A DNA stretch of 64,000 nucleotides from Haoranjiania flava. Its GTDB lineage: Bacteria; Bacteroidota; Bacteroidia; Chitinophagales; Chitinophagaceae. The stretch covers positions 1-64,000 of the forward strand of contig NZ_JAOTPL010000014.1 of assembly GCF_025631005.1 (NCBI RefSeq), in the 5' to 3' direction. Positions within the stretch are counted from its first letter, which is position 1. Each line of letters starts with the position of its first letter. Both the position numbers and the translations under genes were made by a program. Under the pieces are notes generated by a model. It worked only from the letters and a program-made list of their open reading frames with translations. It made no database searches and was not told the DNA's origin. This document shows positions 26,946 through 37,600 of this stretch, piece after piece.

Positions 26946-27063
26946 ATCAAAAAAATCCGAAATGAGGTTTGAGCTTTTACTGACTTACATCTCACTCCTT
27001 ACCTCTCACAGCTCAATTCTTTAATACCATGATCAAAAACTATTTTAAAACTGCGTGGCGGAA
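26919..27063 (+). repeat. Direct repeat, copy 1, spanning a permease junction
   Basis: This 145-base stretch covers the 3' end of the first permease gene, the intergenic and the first 35 bases of the second permease gene. It recurs at 29414-29557 with two substitutions and one A indel. The match stops abruptly inside the coding sequence, which suggests recent recombination or gene conversion. Confidence 0.85.
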
Positions 27064-29440
27064 TATCAAAAAAAATAAACTTTTTTCTGTTATCAATATT
27101 GTCGGTCTGGGTATTGGCATTGCAACCTGCTTCATTATAATGTTGTATGTACAGGACGAATTAAGCTATGATAAGTTTAATATAAATGCTGACAGAATTG
27201 CCCGCGTCATCTTTAAAGCAAATATTAATAGCGGGGAAATAAATGAAAGTGTAACTATGCCGCCAGTTGCAAAAACCATGAAAAACAATTTTCCGGAGGT
27301 GGAAGATGCCACAAGACTTCTGCAACAAGGCAAACCAAAGGTTACTTACAACAATAAAATCTTTAAAGATGATGAGTTGGTACTGGTTGATCCAAACTTC
27401 TTTAGCATATTCACATTGCCAATGTTACAAGGTGATTATAAAACCGCTTTGCAAAAACCAAATACGCTGGTCATCACACAAAACCTGGCAGAAAAATATT
27501 TTGGTAAAGAATCCCCGCTGGGCAGAACACTTTCCTTTAATAACAACACTTCATTTTACACTGTTACAGGTGTTATAAAAGACATCCCCTCTAATTCACA
27601 TTTTCATTTTGAAATGTTTGGTTCGATGGCTGGCTGGCAAGAAGCTTCACTTGACACGTGGATGTCCGGTGGTTATCATACCTATCTTCTATTAAAGCCT
27701 GGCGCTGATTTAAAGAAGATAGAAGTAAAGTTTCCCGCAATGGTTGAAAAATACATGGGCCCACAAATTCAGCAGCAGATGGGTTTAAGCATTGAGCAGT
27801 TCCGCACTAAAGGAAATTCGATGGGCTTTACCTTACAGCCATTAACGGATATTCATTTACATTCCAATACCAACAACGAATATGAGCCCGGCGGCAATGC
27901 AACCTATGTTTACATTTTTGCGGGGGTTGCTATTTTTATGCTGATTGTAGCATGCATTAATTTTATCAATTTATCCACCGCCGGAGCGTCCAAGCGGGCA
28001 AAGGAAGTAGGCATAAGAAAAGTATCAGGTTGCACAAAGAAGCAACTGATAGGCCAATTTTTATTAGAATCAGTATTAATCACCATCTTTGCCTTATTTG
28101 TTGCATTCACGTTAGTGAAATTGGGCATGCCTGCTTTCAATAATATAGCCGGCAAAAACCTGACTTTTAATTTTCAACCTTTCATTGCTTTTATATTTTG
28201 CGGCTTGCTGGTTGGCGTTCTCGCTGGCATTTATCCCGCATTCTATTTATCATCTTATAAACCGGTTGCGGTTTTAAAAGGAAAATTAAATAACAATAAC
28301 AGCGGTTTCGGATTAAGAAGCGGCCTGGTTGTTTTTCAGTTCTTCATTTCTGTTTCCCTTATTATTGGAACAATTGTCGTTTATCAACAGATGAAATATA
28401 TTCAGAACAAAGACCTTGGTTTTGATAAAGAACAACTAATTATTATTCCTAATTCTTATGCGTTAGGAAATAATGAGCAGACCTTTAAACAGGAAATGCT
28501 GCATGACCCGCGGATTGTAAATGCTACCGTATCATCCTATAAACCTGCGGGCCCCAGCAACTATAATAATTCGCTGGTGTTTCCGCAGGGAAACGACAAC
28601 TTACTTGTAAATGGCGTGGGGTACCGTGTTGATGAAAATTATATACCAACCTTTGGCATAAATATAGTGAACGGAAGAAATTTTTCTAAAGATTATATTT
28701 CTGATTCATCGGCGATATTATTAAACGAAACGGCTGCGCAAATGCTCGGCTGGAACAATACAACGGTTGTTGGAAAAACGGTTCTTATGCAAAACAGCGA
28801 CAGGGGCGATAATTATCCATATCGTGTAATTGGCGTGGTAAAAAATTTTAATTTTAAAACATTGCATAAAGCCATCAGCCCTTTGTTTATGACATTGAAA
28901 CCTGAAAGCGGGCTCATCTTTAAAATAAAAACGACAGATTTACGGGGACTATTATCAACCATGAATAAATTATGGAATAGTTTTCAAACCGGTGAACCTT
29001 TTGCCTATAATTTTATTGACGATCTGTTTGCTAACACTTATTCAGCAGAACAAAAAACCGGCACCATCCTAAATCTTTTTGCGATCCTTACCATTTTTGT
29101 TGCAAGTTTGGGGCTGTTTGGATTGGCAACATACACCGCGGAGCAGCGCACGAAAGAAATTGGTGTGCGAAAAGTGTTGGGTGCAAGTGTGGCCCAAATA
29201 ACACAAATGCTTTCAAAGCAGTTTGTAAAGCTCGTTTGTGCTGCTTCTTTGGCCGCATTTCCGGTTGCATGGTGGGGAATGAATACATGGTTACAAAGTT
29301 TTGCTTATCGTATCCATATTAGTTGGTGGATATTTGCGGCGGCCGGTATTGCAGCGTTAATGGTTGCATTACTTACCGTGAGTTTTCAGGCGATAAAAGC
29401 AGCTACCAGGAATCCCATAAAAAGTTTAAGAACAGAATAA
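27029..29440 (+). CDS. MacB-like ABC permease (second of three paralogues)
   Basis: 803 residues with the same architecture as its neighbours: N-terminal helix after MIKNYFKTAWRNI, periplasmic domain, a three-helix FtsX block (INFINLSTAGASKRAKEVGIRKVSG), and a second set (YTAEQRTKEIGVRKVLGAS) ending in NPIKSLRTE. The protein sequence between these anchors differs widely from the first permease, so the paralogues are old even though their junctions are nearly identical. Within one operon, heteromeric permeases or distinct substrates are both possible. Confidence 0.9.
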   Translation: MIKNYFKTAWRNIKKNKLFSVINIVGLGIGIATCFIIMLYVQDELSYDKFNINADRIARVIFKANINSGEINESVTMPPVAKTMKNNFPEVEDATRLLQQGKPKVTYNNKIFKDDELVLVDPNFFSIFTLPMLQGDYKTALQKPNTLVITQNLAEKYFGKESPLGRTLSFNNNTSFYTVTGVIKDIPSNSHFHFEMFGSMAGWQEASLDTWMSGGYHTYLLLKPGADLKKIEVKFPAMVEKYMGPQIQQQMGLSIEQFRTKGNSMGFTLQPLTDIHLHSNTNNEYEPGGNATYVYIFAGVAIFMLIVACINFINLSTAGASKRAKEVGIRKVSGCTKKQLIGQFLLESVLITIFALFVAFTLVKLGMPAFNNIAGKNLTFNFQPFIAFIFCGLLVGVLAGIYPAFYLSSYKPVAVLKGKLNNNNSGFGLRSGLVVFQFFISVSLIIGTIVVYQQMKYIQNKDLGFDKEQLIIIPNSYALGNNEQTFKQEMLHDPRIVNATVSSYKPAGPSNYNNSLVFPQGNDNLLVNGVGYRVDENYIPTFGINIVNGRNFSKDYISDSSAILLNETAAQMLGWNNTTVVGKTVLMQNSDRGDNYPYRVIGVVKNFNFKTLHKAISPLFMTLKPESGLIFKIKTTDLRGLLSTMNKLWNSFQTGEPFAYNFIDDLFANTYSAEQKTGTILNLFAILTIFVASLGLFGLATYTAEQRTKEIGVRKVLGASVAQITQMLSKQFVKLVCAASLAAFPVAWWGMNTWLQSFAYRIHISWWIFAAAGIAALMVALLTVSFQAIKAATRNPIKSLRTE

Positions 29441-29557
29441 ATCAAAAAATCCGAAATGAGGTTTGAGCTTTTACTGACTTACATCTCACTTCTTACCTCT
29501 CACAGCTCAATTCTTTAATACCATGATCAAAAACTATTTTAAAACTGCGTGGCGGAA
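29414..29557 (+). repeat. Direct repeat, copy 2, spanning a permease junction
   Basis: Nearly identical to 26919-27063. It carries the end of the second permease, the whole intergenic and the start of the third permease. A weaker relative of the same leader, with the same CAATTCTTTAATACC before the ATG, precedes the first permease at about 24540. Confidence 0.85.
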
Positions 29558-31892
29558 CCTGAAAAGGAATAGATTATTTTCAATTATTAATATTAGTGGC
29601 CTTGCAATAGGGTTAATGTGCTGTCTTTTTTTGGCGCTGTATGTGCATTTTGAATTGAGTTTTGATAAATTCCATTCAAAGGCCGACAGGATAGCAAGAG
29701 TAATTACAATATTTCCCGGGGAGAATGGTGACTCGAGGCCTCATAGTGTTACAAGTGCATATGTACTTCCTTCGTTTAAAGAAAATTTTCCTGAAGTTGA
29801 AACAGGAACACGTCTCTATTCCTCGTATGAAGCTATTGCAAATGGAGAAAAGTCATTTGACGAATCTATTCTAAATGTGGATTCTACCTTTTTCGATGTA
29901 TTTGATTTTAAACTTATTGAAGGAGATCCAAAAGATTTGAAAGATCCTAATAAAATTTTTTTAACGCCAACGATGAGCAGGAAATATTTTGGAGAGCACA
30001 ATCCTGTTGGAAAAACACTTTTGGTTGGCGATGATAAAATGCCTGTTACCGTTGCGGGAATTGCAGAAGATGTGCCAAAGAACTCTCAAATTACTTACAA
30101 CTTCCTCCGAAGTGTAGCGCCAATATTAAAATCATATGATGGCAAAACATACTATAATGCGGATTTTTCTACTTACCTGTTATTTAAAAACCCTAAAAGC
30201 TCTGAAAATATTCTACCTCAAATACCTGCATTAGTTAAATCGGTAATGGGTGATAAAAAAGTTGGTTTTGGATTCGAGCCTTTGTTGAAGATTCATTTAT
30301 ACTCTTCATTAGATGCAATAGTGCCTAATGTGAGTATTAATTATATCTATATTTCCATAGGTATAGCATCGCTTATTTTAATTATTGCTTGTTTTACATA
30401 TATCAATATGAGCGTAGCCAGTTCTACTAAAAGAGCCCGTGAGGTGGGTATACGTAAAGTTACAGGAGCTGGTAAAAAAAGTATTTTTTGGCAATTTATC
30501 ATTGAGTCTTTAGTCATTACATTAAGTGCCGTTGTTGTAAGCCTTCTGCTTTCTTATGTGTTTCTGGGAGTTTTTAATCGTTTAGCCCAGACACAATTTG
30601 TGTATAAGGAGTTGTTTCAACCTGCAATATTATTAGTAATAATTATTCTTCTTTTATTTATTGCTTTTTTTGCGGGTAGCTATCCTGCCATTGTGCTTTC
30701 AAGATTTAAAGAAGTAACTGTTCTCAAAGGCAATCTTAAAGGCAAATGGACGGGAAATTGGATCCAAAATAGTTTTATTTTGTTTCAGTTTGTGGTTTCT
30801 TCATTTCTTATCATAGCTATGATTACGATGATGAGCCAGATGAAATATATACAACAAAAAAAATTAGGATATACCAGAGACAATATCATAAGGCTGAATG
30901 GTTTCTGGCAGCATATGAAACAAATAGAACAAATTAAAGCCGATCTTAAAACGAATCCTAATATACTTGCTGTATCAGCAGGGGACTGGTCCCCGGTAAC
31001 AATTGGTAGTGGAAGAAGTATCGGGCTGTCAAAAGAAAAAAGCATACAATGTAAGGGAAATCCTGTAGATCAGGATTATTTGAATACCTGTGGAATAAAA
31101 TTAATAGCCGGAAGAGATTTTACTCTACAGGATATAGCTGACGTTACTCATCAAAACAGGGATTCAAATATTTATCATTATTTAGTCAACGAGGAAACAG
31201 TAAAGGCTCTCAATTCCACACCTAAGAATATAATAGGAAAGAACGCATATGTAATGGGCGGGATGCGTGGCGAAATTATTGGTGTCATAGAAAATTTCCA
31301 TTTTGCTTCTTTGCGCAACAAAATAGAACCGCTCGTACTGATGGCCGGGCCGCGTGAAGGTAATCTGCTTATCAGAGTAAGAGCAGAGAATCTTGAATCG
31401 ACAATTGATTTTATTAAGAATAAATATAAAAGCTGGTTGCCTGCGGCAGTTTTCAATTACTATTTTTTGGATGAAGACTATCAGAAAATGTATGAATCGG
31501 AAAAGAGGATAAATACAATTATTGCACTATTTTCTGTTATATCGATAGTTCTTGCATGTGCCGGCATATTTGGCTTAGCTGCATTTACGGCGAGATTGCG
31601 GGTGAAAGAGATAGGTGTTCGAAAAGTTTTAGGGGCGTCGGTCATAAACATTACAGCATTATTGGCGGGTTCATTTATTAGGCTTATTGTTCTTGCATTT
31701 ATTATTGCAACAGGTATATCCATTATCTTAATGAATAAATGGCTGCAAACTTTTGCTTACAGAATTGATCTGAATGCCACGTTGTTTATACTTGCAGGAA
31801 TTATTTTATTTATGAGCGCTTTTTTAGTAATTGCTTACCATTCATTAAAAGTTGCATTAGATAACCCCATAAAAAGCTTAAGAACAGAATAG
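29523..31892 (+). CDS. MacB-like ABC permease (third of three paralogues)
   Basis: 789 residues, again with MIKNYFKTAWRNL at the start and NPIKSLRTE at the end, and two periplasmic domains each followed by three membrane helices (FTYINMSVASSTKRAREVGIRK; FTARLRVKEIGVRKVLGAS). It is followed after 75 bases by a second ATPase, so this permease may pair with that ATPase and the first two with the one at 23737, or all may share. The coding region is somewhat more AT-rich than the other permeases. Confidence 0.9.
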   Translation: MIKNYFKTAWRNLKRNRLFSIINISGLAIGLMCCLFLALYVHFELSFDKFHSKADRIARVITIFPGENGDSRPHSVTSAYVLPSFKENFPEVETGTRLYSSYEAIANGEKSFDESILNVDSTFFDVFDFKLIEGDPKDLKDPNKIFLTPTMSRKYFGEHNPVGKTLLVGDDKMPVTVAGIAEDVPKNSQITYNFLRSVAPILKSYDGKTYYNADFSTYLLFKNPKSSENILPQIPALVKSVMGDKKVGFGFEPLLKIHLYSSLDAIVPNVSINYIYISIGIASLILIIACFTYINMSVASSTKRAREVGIRKVTGAGKKSIFWQFIIESLVITLSAVVVSLLLSYVFLGVFNRLAQTQFVYKELFQPAILLVIIILLLFIAFFAGSYPAIVLSRFKEVTVLKGNLKGKWTGNWIQNSFILFQFVVSSFLIIAMITMMSQMKYIQQKKLGYTRDNIIRLNGFWQHMKQIEQIKADLKTNPNILAVSAGDWSPVTIGSGRSIGLSKEKSIQCKGNPVDQDYLNTCGIKLIAGRDFTLQDIADVTHQNRDSNIYHYLVNEETVKALNSTPKNIIGKNAYVMGGMRGEIIGVIENFHFASLRNKIEPLVLMAGPREGNLLIRVRAENLESTIDFIKNKYKSWLPAAVFNYYFLDEDYQKMYESEKRINTIIALFSVISIVLACAGIFGLAAFTARLRVKEIGVRKVLGASVINITALLAGSFIRLIVLAFIIATGISIILMNKWLQTFAYRIDLNATLFILAGIILFMSAFLVIAYHSLKVALDNPIKSLRTE

Positions 31893-31967
31893 TCAGACAT
31901 CGGGCATCAGATATGAGATGTCAGATAATCATACTATTCACTATTCACCTTTCATATCTCAAATCAT

Positions 31968-32633
31968 ATGCTACAACTACAAGGGATCTACAAATGGGTA
32001 AATACAGGTACAAAAAGAACCTTCTTATTAAAAGATATCAACCTCAAGGTTAATGAAGGGGAATTTATTTCCGTAATGGGGCCATCAGGTTCAGGCAAAA
32101 CAACCTTGCTGAATGTGATAGGTATGCTCGATGATTTTAATGAAGGCCAATACTTTTTTATGAACGAAGAAGTACACACCCTGAAAGAAAAACAAAAGTC
32201 GGCCTTGTATAAAAGCTATATTGGCTTTGTGTTCCAGGCATATCACCTGATAGATGAATTGACTGTGTATGAGAATATTGAAACGCCGCTGATCTATAAA
32301 GGTTTTAAAACATCTGAGCGGAAAGCAATGGTAGGCGATATGCTGGACAGATTTCAGATTGTGGGCAAAAAGGATCTGTTTCCGACACAACTTTCAGGCG
32401 GGCAACAACAATTAGTGGGTATAGCAAGAGCCTTGATTGCTAATCCAAAACTGATTTTAGCTGACGAACCCACAGGCAACCTCAATTCCAAACAGGGAGA
32501 AGAAATCATGAACCTCTTTAAGCAATTAAATAAAGAAGAGGGAGTTACCATCATCCAGGTAACGCATTCAGAAAAAAATGCGGCGTATGGCTCCAGGGTC
32601 GTACACCTGCTGGACGGGAGAGTAGAGAAATGA
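31968..32633 (+). CDS. Second ABC ATPase, with altered D-loop and signature flank
   Basis: 221 residues with Walker A GPSGSGKTT, Q-loop VFQAYHL, signature LSGGQQQ, Walker B LILADEP and H-loop VTHSEK. Two usually conserved places differ: the Arg after LSGGQQQ is Leu (LSGGQQQLVGIARA), and the D-loop reads GNLNSK where the first ATPase has GNLDS. Hydrolysis may therefore be slower, or it may work as the weaker half of a heterodimer. It is encoded between the third permease and the TolC gene on the same strand. Confidence 0.88.
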   Translation: MLQLQGIYKWVNTGTKRTFLLKDINLKVNEGEFISVMGPSGSGKTTLLNVIGMLDDFNEGQYFFMNEEVHTLKEKQKSALYKSYIGFVFQAYHLIDELTVYENIETPLIYKGFKTSERKAMVGDMLDRFQIVGKKDLFPTQLSGGQQQLVGIARALIANPKLILADEPTGNLNSKQGEEIMNLFKQLNKEEGVTIIQVTHSEKNAAYGSRVVHLLDGRVEK

Positions 32634-32792
32634 GAACAATCGTAAATAGTGAATGGTGAATAATAAATGGTGCATAATAAATGGTAAGTATTGCGATAGC
32701 TGTCAGAAGCTATGCTTGCCTGAACGGGTGAGCAGGCACATTGTTGCTACCTGAACTGCAGCTGGTGTTATAAAACTAAAAATTTGTGTAGA

Positions 32793-34100
32793 ATGAAGAA
32801 GTTTTTTATAACTGTTTTAATGTTGAATGTTATTGTTGTATTCGGTCAACAAAAGTTCTTTACATTGCAGCAATGTATTGATACGGCTTTAAAAAACAAC
32901 CTGCTGATAAATCAGGGTATATACCGGCTAGAATATAGTGAACTGGATTGGAAACAAAGTAAGCTGAACAAGCTGCCGAATATAAACGCGCACAATCAGC
33001 ACAGCAATAACCAGGGCAGAAGCATAGATCCGTCTACCAATGCTTATGTAGCGCAAAGGTTTAGCAGTGCCAATTATAGTCTGAATGGTGAGGTTATTTT
33101 ATTTCAGGGCCTCACACTAAGCAACCTGGTACGGCAGCGTTCCATGGATTATGAAGCAGCTAAAATGGATCTGCAGCAACAAAAAGATAATATTACCATC
33201 CATGTGATCCTGGCCTACCTGCAAATGATGAACACAGAAGATATGTTGATTCAATTGCAATCACAATCAGACTTAAGTCAAAAGCAGGTAGAAAGATTAA
33301 ATATCCTGAACGACAAAGGCGCTATTGCTCCTGCTGTGTTGTATGATGTACAGGGACAGTTAGCTAACGACCAGGTAGCTATAATTAATACCAAAAATGC
33401 ACTCGGAAATCTGCGCATTGCATTATGCAGGCTGATGGGTATTCCCTACGAAAAGGACATGGAATTTAAAAGAGAAATTTCGGGTGCAATCTTGAATGAA
33501 TATAATGGCAACACTCAGGCTGCCTATGAAACTGCGCTTAATAATTTTGCAAAAGTAAAGGCCGCTGAATACAGGAGGCGAAGCGCTGAAGAGGCCATCA
33601 AGGTGGCCAAGGGCAGTTTGTTCCCAACTTTGAAATTTGGAACAGGCTTTTATTCCAATTATTCTACTGCTTCACAAGGAAAGTATTTTAATCAACTTAA
33701 CAACAATATATCATCGGCTTTTGCACTAACACTTCATGTCCCTGTATTCAATTCATTCAGAGTAAGAAAAGACATTAAAAAAGCAAAAATTGACCTGAAA
33801 GATTATACGCTGCAAAAGACTGCTGTAAAAACCGAACTGCAACAGGATATTGAAGAAGCTTATAATAATGTAACGGGCGCTTTTGAACGTTATGAAGCAT
33901 TACTACAACAGTTTAACTATTTAAGTTTGTCGTTTAAAGCAGCTGAAGCAAAGTTCAATGTAGGGCAAGGTACATCAATCGATTACCTCATCGTAAAAAA
34001 TAACCTGGATAAAGCCGCCATAAATCTGATATCAGCGAAGTATGATTATTTGCTGCGTGTAAAGATCTACGAATATTATCAGGGCATTACGTATCAATAA
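32793..34100 (+). CDS. TolC-family outer-membrane efflux channel
   Basis: About 435 residues from the ATG at 32793 (MKKFFITVLMLNVIVVFGQ), which gives a clean signal peptide; a start three codons upstream is also in frame. The body has the two tandem OEP repeats, LQQCIDTALKNNLLINQG near the start and long amphipathic helices (for example LQLQSQSDLSQKQVERLNILNDKGAI and FKAAEAKFNVGQGTSIDYLIVKNNLDKA). It closes the efflux operon that begins with HlyD and forms the outer-membrane exit duct. It lies 159 bases after the second ATPase; that gap carries short AT-rich simple repeats and no clear promoter. Confidence 0.9.
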   Translation: MKKFFITVLMLNVIVVFGQQKFFTLQQCIDTALKNNLLINQGIYRLEYSELDWKQSKLNKLPNINAHNQHSNNQGRSIDPSTNAYVAQRFSSANYSLNGEVILFQGLTLSNLVRQRSMDYEAAKMDLQQQKDNITIHVILAYLQMMNTEDMLIQLQSQSDLSQKQVERLNILNDKGAIAPAVLYDVQGQLANDQVAIINTKNALGNLRIALCRLMGIPYEKDMEFKREISGAILNEYNGNTQAAYETALNNFAKVKAAEYRRRSAEEAIKVAKGSLFPTLKFGTGFYSNYSTASQGKYFNQLNNNISSAFALTLHVPVFNSFRVRKDIKKAKIDLKDYTLQKTAVKTELQQDIEEAYNNVTGAFERYEALLQQFNYLSLSFKAAEAKFNVGQGTSIDYLIVKNNLDKAAINLISAKYDYLLRVKIYEYYQGITYQ

Positions 34101-34483
34101 ATTTAGCTTTTGGAAAGTAATTCCGCCTTGTGCACAGATTTATGGATAATAGAGGCCTGGCATCAAAATAGCCTGATAGTCTTTAAGCCCGTAATATGCC
34201 GTATACAGAAAATAATATTTTCCCCCATAACACCAATCAGAATTTCCGTTTCCGGTTTTGTCTGGCTGCCTGAGGCCCTCTGCGAATAATTGAAAATGAA
34301 GAGTTATGATAAAGAAATTTATACCGACCCTTAGAGAAATCAACCTAAAATTTGTAATCTTCAGCCTATATGGCTTCACGATCATAATACAATAATTTTT
34401 TCTCAAAGATTATTTTCTCATCATTTCAGTATTTAAGAAGAACTGGCTACCATAAAGCCTGATTTGATTTTCATCGTTGCAAA

Positions 34484-34512
34484 AAAAAGACATTGATACT
34501 CAATGTCTTTTT
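34484..34512. terminator. Strong A/T-flanked hairpin terminator
   Basis: AAAAAGACATTGA and TCAATGTCTTTTT form perfect 13-base arms around a 3-base loop, with A runs on one side and T runs on the other, so it can end transcription from either strand. On the minus strand it directly follows the tRNA-like remnant, as the terminator at 42885 follows tRNA-Ser. Confidence 0.8.
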
Positions 34513-34545
34513 GCGGGCTGACAGGGATTACAGTCGAACACTTAA
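34513..34545 (-). pseudogene. Possible tRNA 3'-end remnant
   Basis: Read on the minus strand, the end AATCCCTGTCAGCCCG looks like the 3' T-stem, acceptor strand and discriminator of a tRNA, preceded by a disturbed TTCGA. No 5' half of a tRNA is found upstream. Such 3' fragments are often left by integrases that use tRNA genes as attachment sites; no matching intact tRNA lies in this window, so the call is tentative. Confidence 0.3.
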
Positions 34546-34639
34546 TACCATTTTTAACCTTTTTGGATGGGATAAAATGAATTTATAGACTTAACTTTTA
34601 TAATACAACATTAAAATCGTAAATTTCCTATCAAAAAGA

Positions 34640-37600
34640 ATGACAATATTCCCATCAGAGATTTTATCCTATTTTTCCGAAATAGCTGAACGTCTTTGGA
34701 CAGGACACGCCTCTGTTATGGTCGGTGCTGGTTTTAGCAAAAATGCTGTTAATACTATTAACTCGACTAAGTATCCTCCAAATTGGGGACAATTAGGCGA
34801 CGCTTTTTATGAAAAATTATATAACCAGAAACCTGATGATAAGGTCAAATATTTGAGCTTATTAAAATTAGCAGAAGAATTTGAGGCTACGTTTGGTCGT
34901 TCTGCATTAGAACATTTTATCCAGAATAACATTGCAGATAGTGAATATGAACCATCAGATGTTCACAAAATGTTAATGGAGCTTCCTTGGACAGATGTTT
35001 TTACAACTAATTATGATACTTTACTTGAAAGAAGTTGCAAAGATGTTATTTCGAGAAAATATGATATTGTACTTAATCAGAGTGACCTCGTTTATTCTAA
35101 TAAACCACGAATAATAAAGTTGCATGGCAGTTTACCATCAGAACGTCCATTTGTGATTACAGAGGAAGATTATAGAATATATCCAAAAAAATACGCTCCT
35201 TTTGTTAATACAGTTCAACAATCCTTATTGGAAAATACGTTATGTTTGATTGGTTTCTCTGGAGATGACCCAAATTTTCTCCAATGGACTGGATGGATTA
35301 ATGATAATATAGGAAAGAACAATGCCCCTAAAATTTACCTGATAGGTGTCTTAAATCTTTCAGAATCACAGAAAAAACTATTGAGTAACAAAAATATTGT
35401 TGCTGTTGATTTATCCAATTGTGAAGATGTCAAAGGAGACCATAAGAAAGGATTACAACTTTTTATAACCTATCTCGCAAACCAGCGTAGTAAACGTGAT
35501 AATTTGGAATGGCCTTTTTTATCCTCAGACCTGAAAACATTCCAATTATCAAAAGACAAGAACCCAGAGTTTCTTATTAAAGAATGGAGAGAATGTCGAG
35601 AAAAATACCCTAACTGGATAATCTTACCTCAAGAGCAAAGAGATAAATTATGGATGTATACAGAAAGACAGAGTTCTGATAAGTCTGTTTTTGAGCAACT
35701 TCAACTTTTTGAAGAGCTTGATTATATCTATGAACTCAATTGGCGATTAGAAAAGTGTTTGTTCCCTATATGGAATAATATTGTGCCTCCTTTTCAGCAG
35801 ATTTTAAATCGTTATAATTTCTTTCCAACAGAAATTATAGAAAGAAGAGAAATCAATATAGACACCTGTACACGCAATGATATTGACTGGGAACATTATA
35901 AAAAGTTGTGGGTACAACTTTCTTTATCATTATTAAGATTTTATAGAGAAGAGCATTTTGAAAAAGAATGGACGGCAACTTATGACACAATTATTAGCAT
36001 CAAAAAGCATTTATCTTCTGAACAGTTAGCACATTTTTATTATGAACAAGTATTAAATGCTATGTTCAAAATGCAATATACAGAAGCAAAAAAGTTATTA
36101 AACGAGTGGCCACAAAGTAATATGCCTTTGTTTTGGGGTGCTAAACGTGCTATGTTAATGACTGAGTTTGGCCAATTAAAAGAAGCAGCAAGTTTATTAG
36201 AATCAATTCTAACGGAAATTCGCAAAAAACTTAATTTATCTCCAATAGATAATGATTATTTTTGGGTTTCTCAAGAATCCTATGTAATGTTTCAGCTCAA
36301 AATGGTTCAACAGAATATCCGTTGGGGGCAGTGGAATAATCAAGAAAAAGAAGAAACAAACAAAGAGGATTTCGATGAACGATGGAATGATTTATTACAA
36401 TATAAATGTGACCCGTGGAATGAGAAAAAATATTTTGATTTAATGCTTAGCCAGCCTTATATTCCTCAAAAAGACGTAACTGTTAAAAGTGAGTTTGAAA
36501 TCGGTCTAAGTACACGTACTTTTACATTAGGTGGCTCCTCTAAAGACTTTATAACAGCTTATACCTTTCTACGTTACCTCGAAGAACTTGCTATTCCATT
36601 AAGTTTATCGGCAGTGAACATTGATAACAAAACTATAAATGGAGTAATTGAACGTATTAAACACGCCTCCCCAAAGTGGGGTATAGCAATTTTAAACCGA
36701 TATAGAAGTGACAAAGTTGTTGAGGTTACTTTTGACCGTAGACAGTTGACAAATTTATCTATTTCTGAAGTAGACAATTATATAAAGGAGTATCTAAATA
36801 GATTTGAAACATTATTACCGGAGCGAGAATCTAATCCTATTGCAAAAGTATATACCGATAAAGTTCCTGCGGTATTATCACGTTTATGCACAAAATGCAG
36901 CGATGAAATACGAATAGAAATTTTTAAACTGTACCAAACTATATATAAGCAACTCATATCCTTGCCACAATTGGATAAGCTGTTTAAAAACTTAATAGAT
37001 TCGAGCAATAAGAATACTCTAAAACAAGCTTCTGAATTACTGATGGATACTCCTATTTTAGATGCTAATAGTGCGATAGCTCAGACAACATTTAAGGAGC
37101 CCTTTGATTTTTTAAAAGCATCTAAAATTGAAGGTAAATTAAAAATCGAACCAAAACAACTAAATAGTATTTATCTAAAAGCGTCCGAAAACTCCAATTT
37201 TAGGATTAACGCAATTAAACGTTTAATGTTTTTATATGAAGTGAAGCAGCTCACTAAAAATCAAGAAAAAAGACTTTTCAATATTATCTGGCAATATACA
37301 GATGACGATGGCTTTCCACAAAAAACTAATTATTATCATTTCGCTTTTATAAAATGGGTACATCCTACTCACATCAGTGTTGAAAGTTTGTATAGGGAAT
37401 ACATTAAAAACAACAATTTTAATATTCAGGGTTTACGGACAGAAAAGGGCATTGGAATGTCAGGAGGAGGAGACCGATATGCAGAAGAATTACTTTATGG
37501 CTCCCAGACTATAAATAATTCCGATGGCGTAAAATGGAGTGTTGAAGAATTTGAAAGTCTTTTAGCTAAATGCGAACAATGGTGGCATTTGGATAAACAT

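Larger units (their letters stand above)
34101..34639. other. 539-base gap at the left border of the accessory island
   Basis: No gene is supported; an 88-codon minus-strand frame at 34140-34406 has no recognisable features. The gap contains a strong hairpin at 34484-34512 and a short GC-rich tRNA-3'-like stretch right after it. From about 34550 the sequence becomes clearly more AT-rich, marking the island edge. Confidence 0.5.

Noticed and set aside
32634..32792. GAATGGTGAATAATAAATGG-type repeats before the TolC gene, considered as an iteron
   Set aside because: Short, imperfect and AT-rich; no replication or partition gene nearby.
34140..34406. 88-codon minus-strand frame before the SIR2 gene
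   Set aside because: No family, signal or membrane pattern, no promoter; composition like shadow frames.
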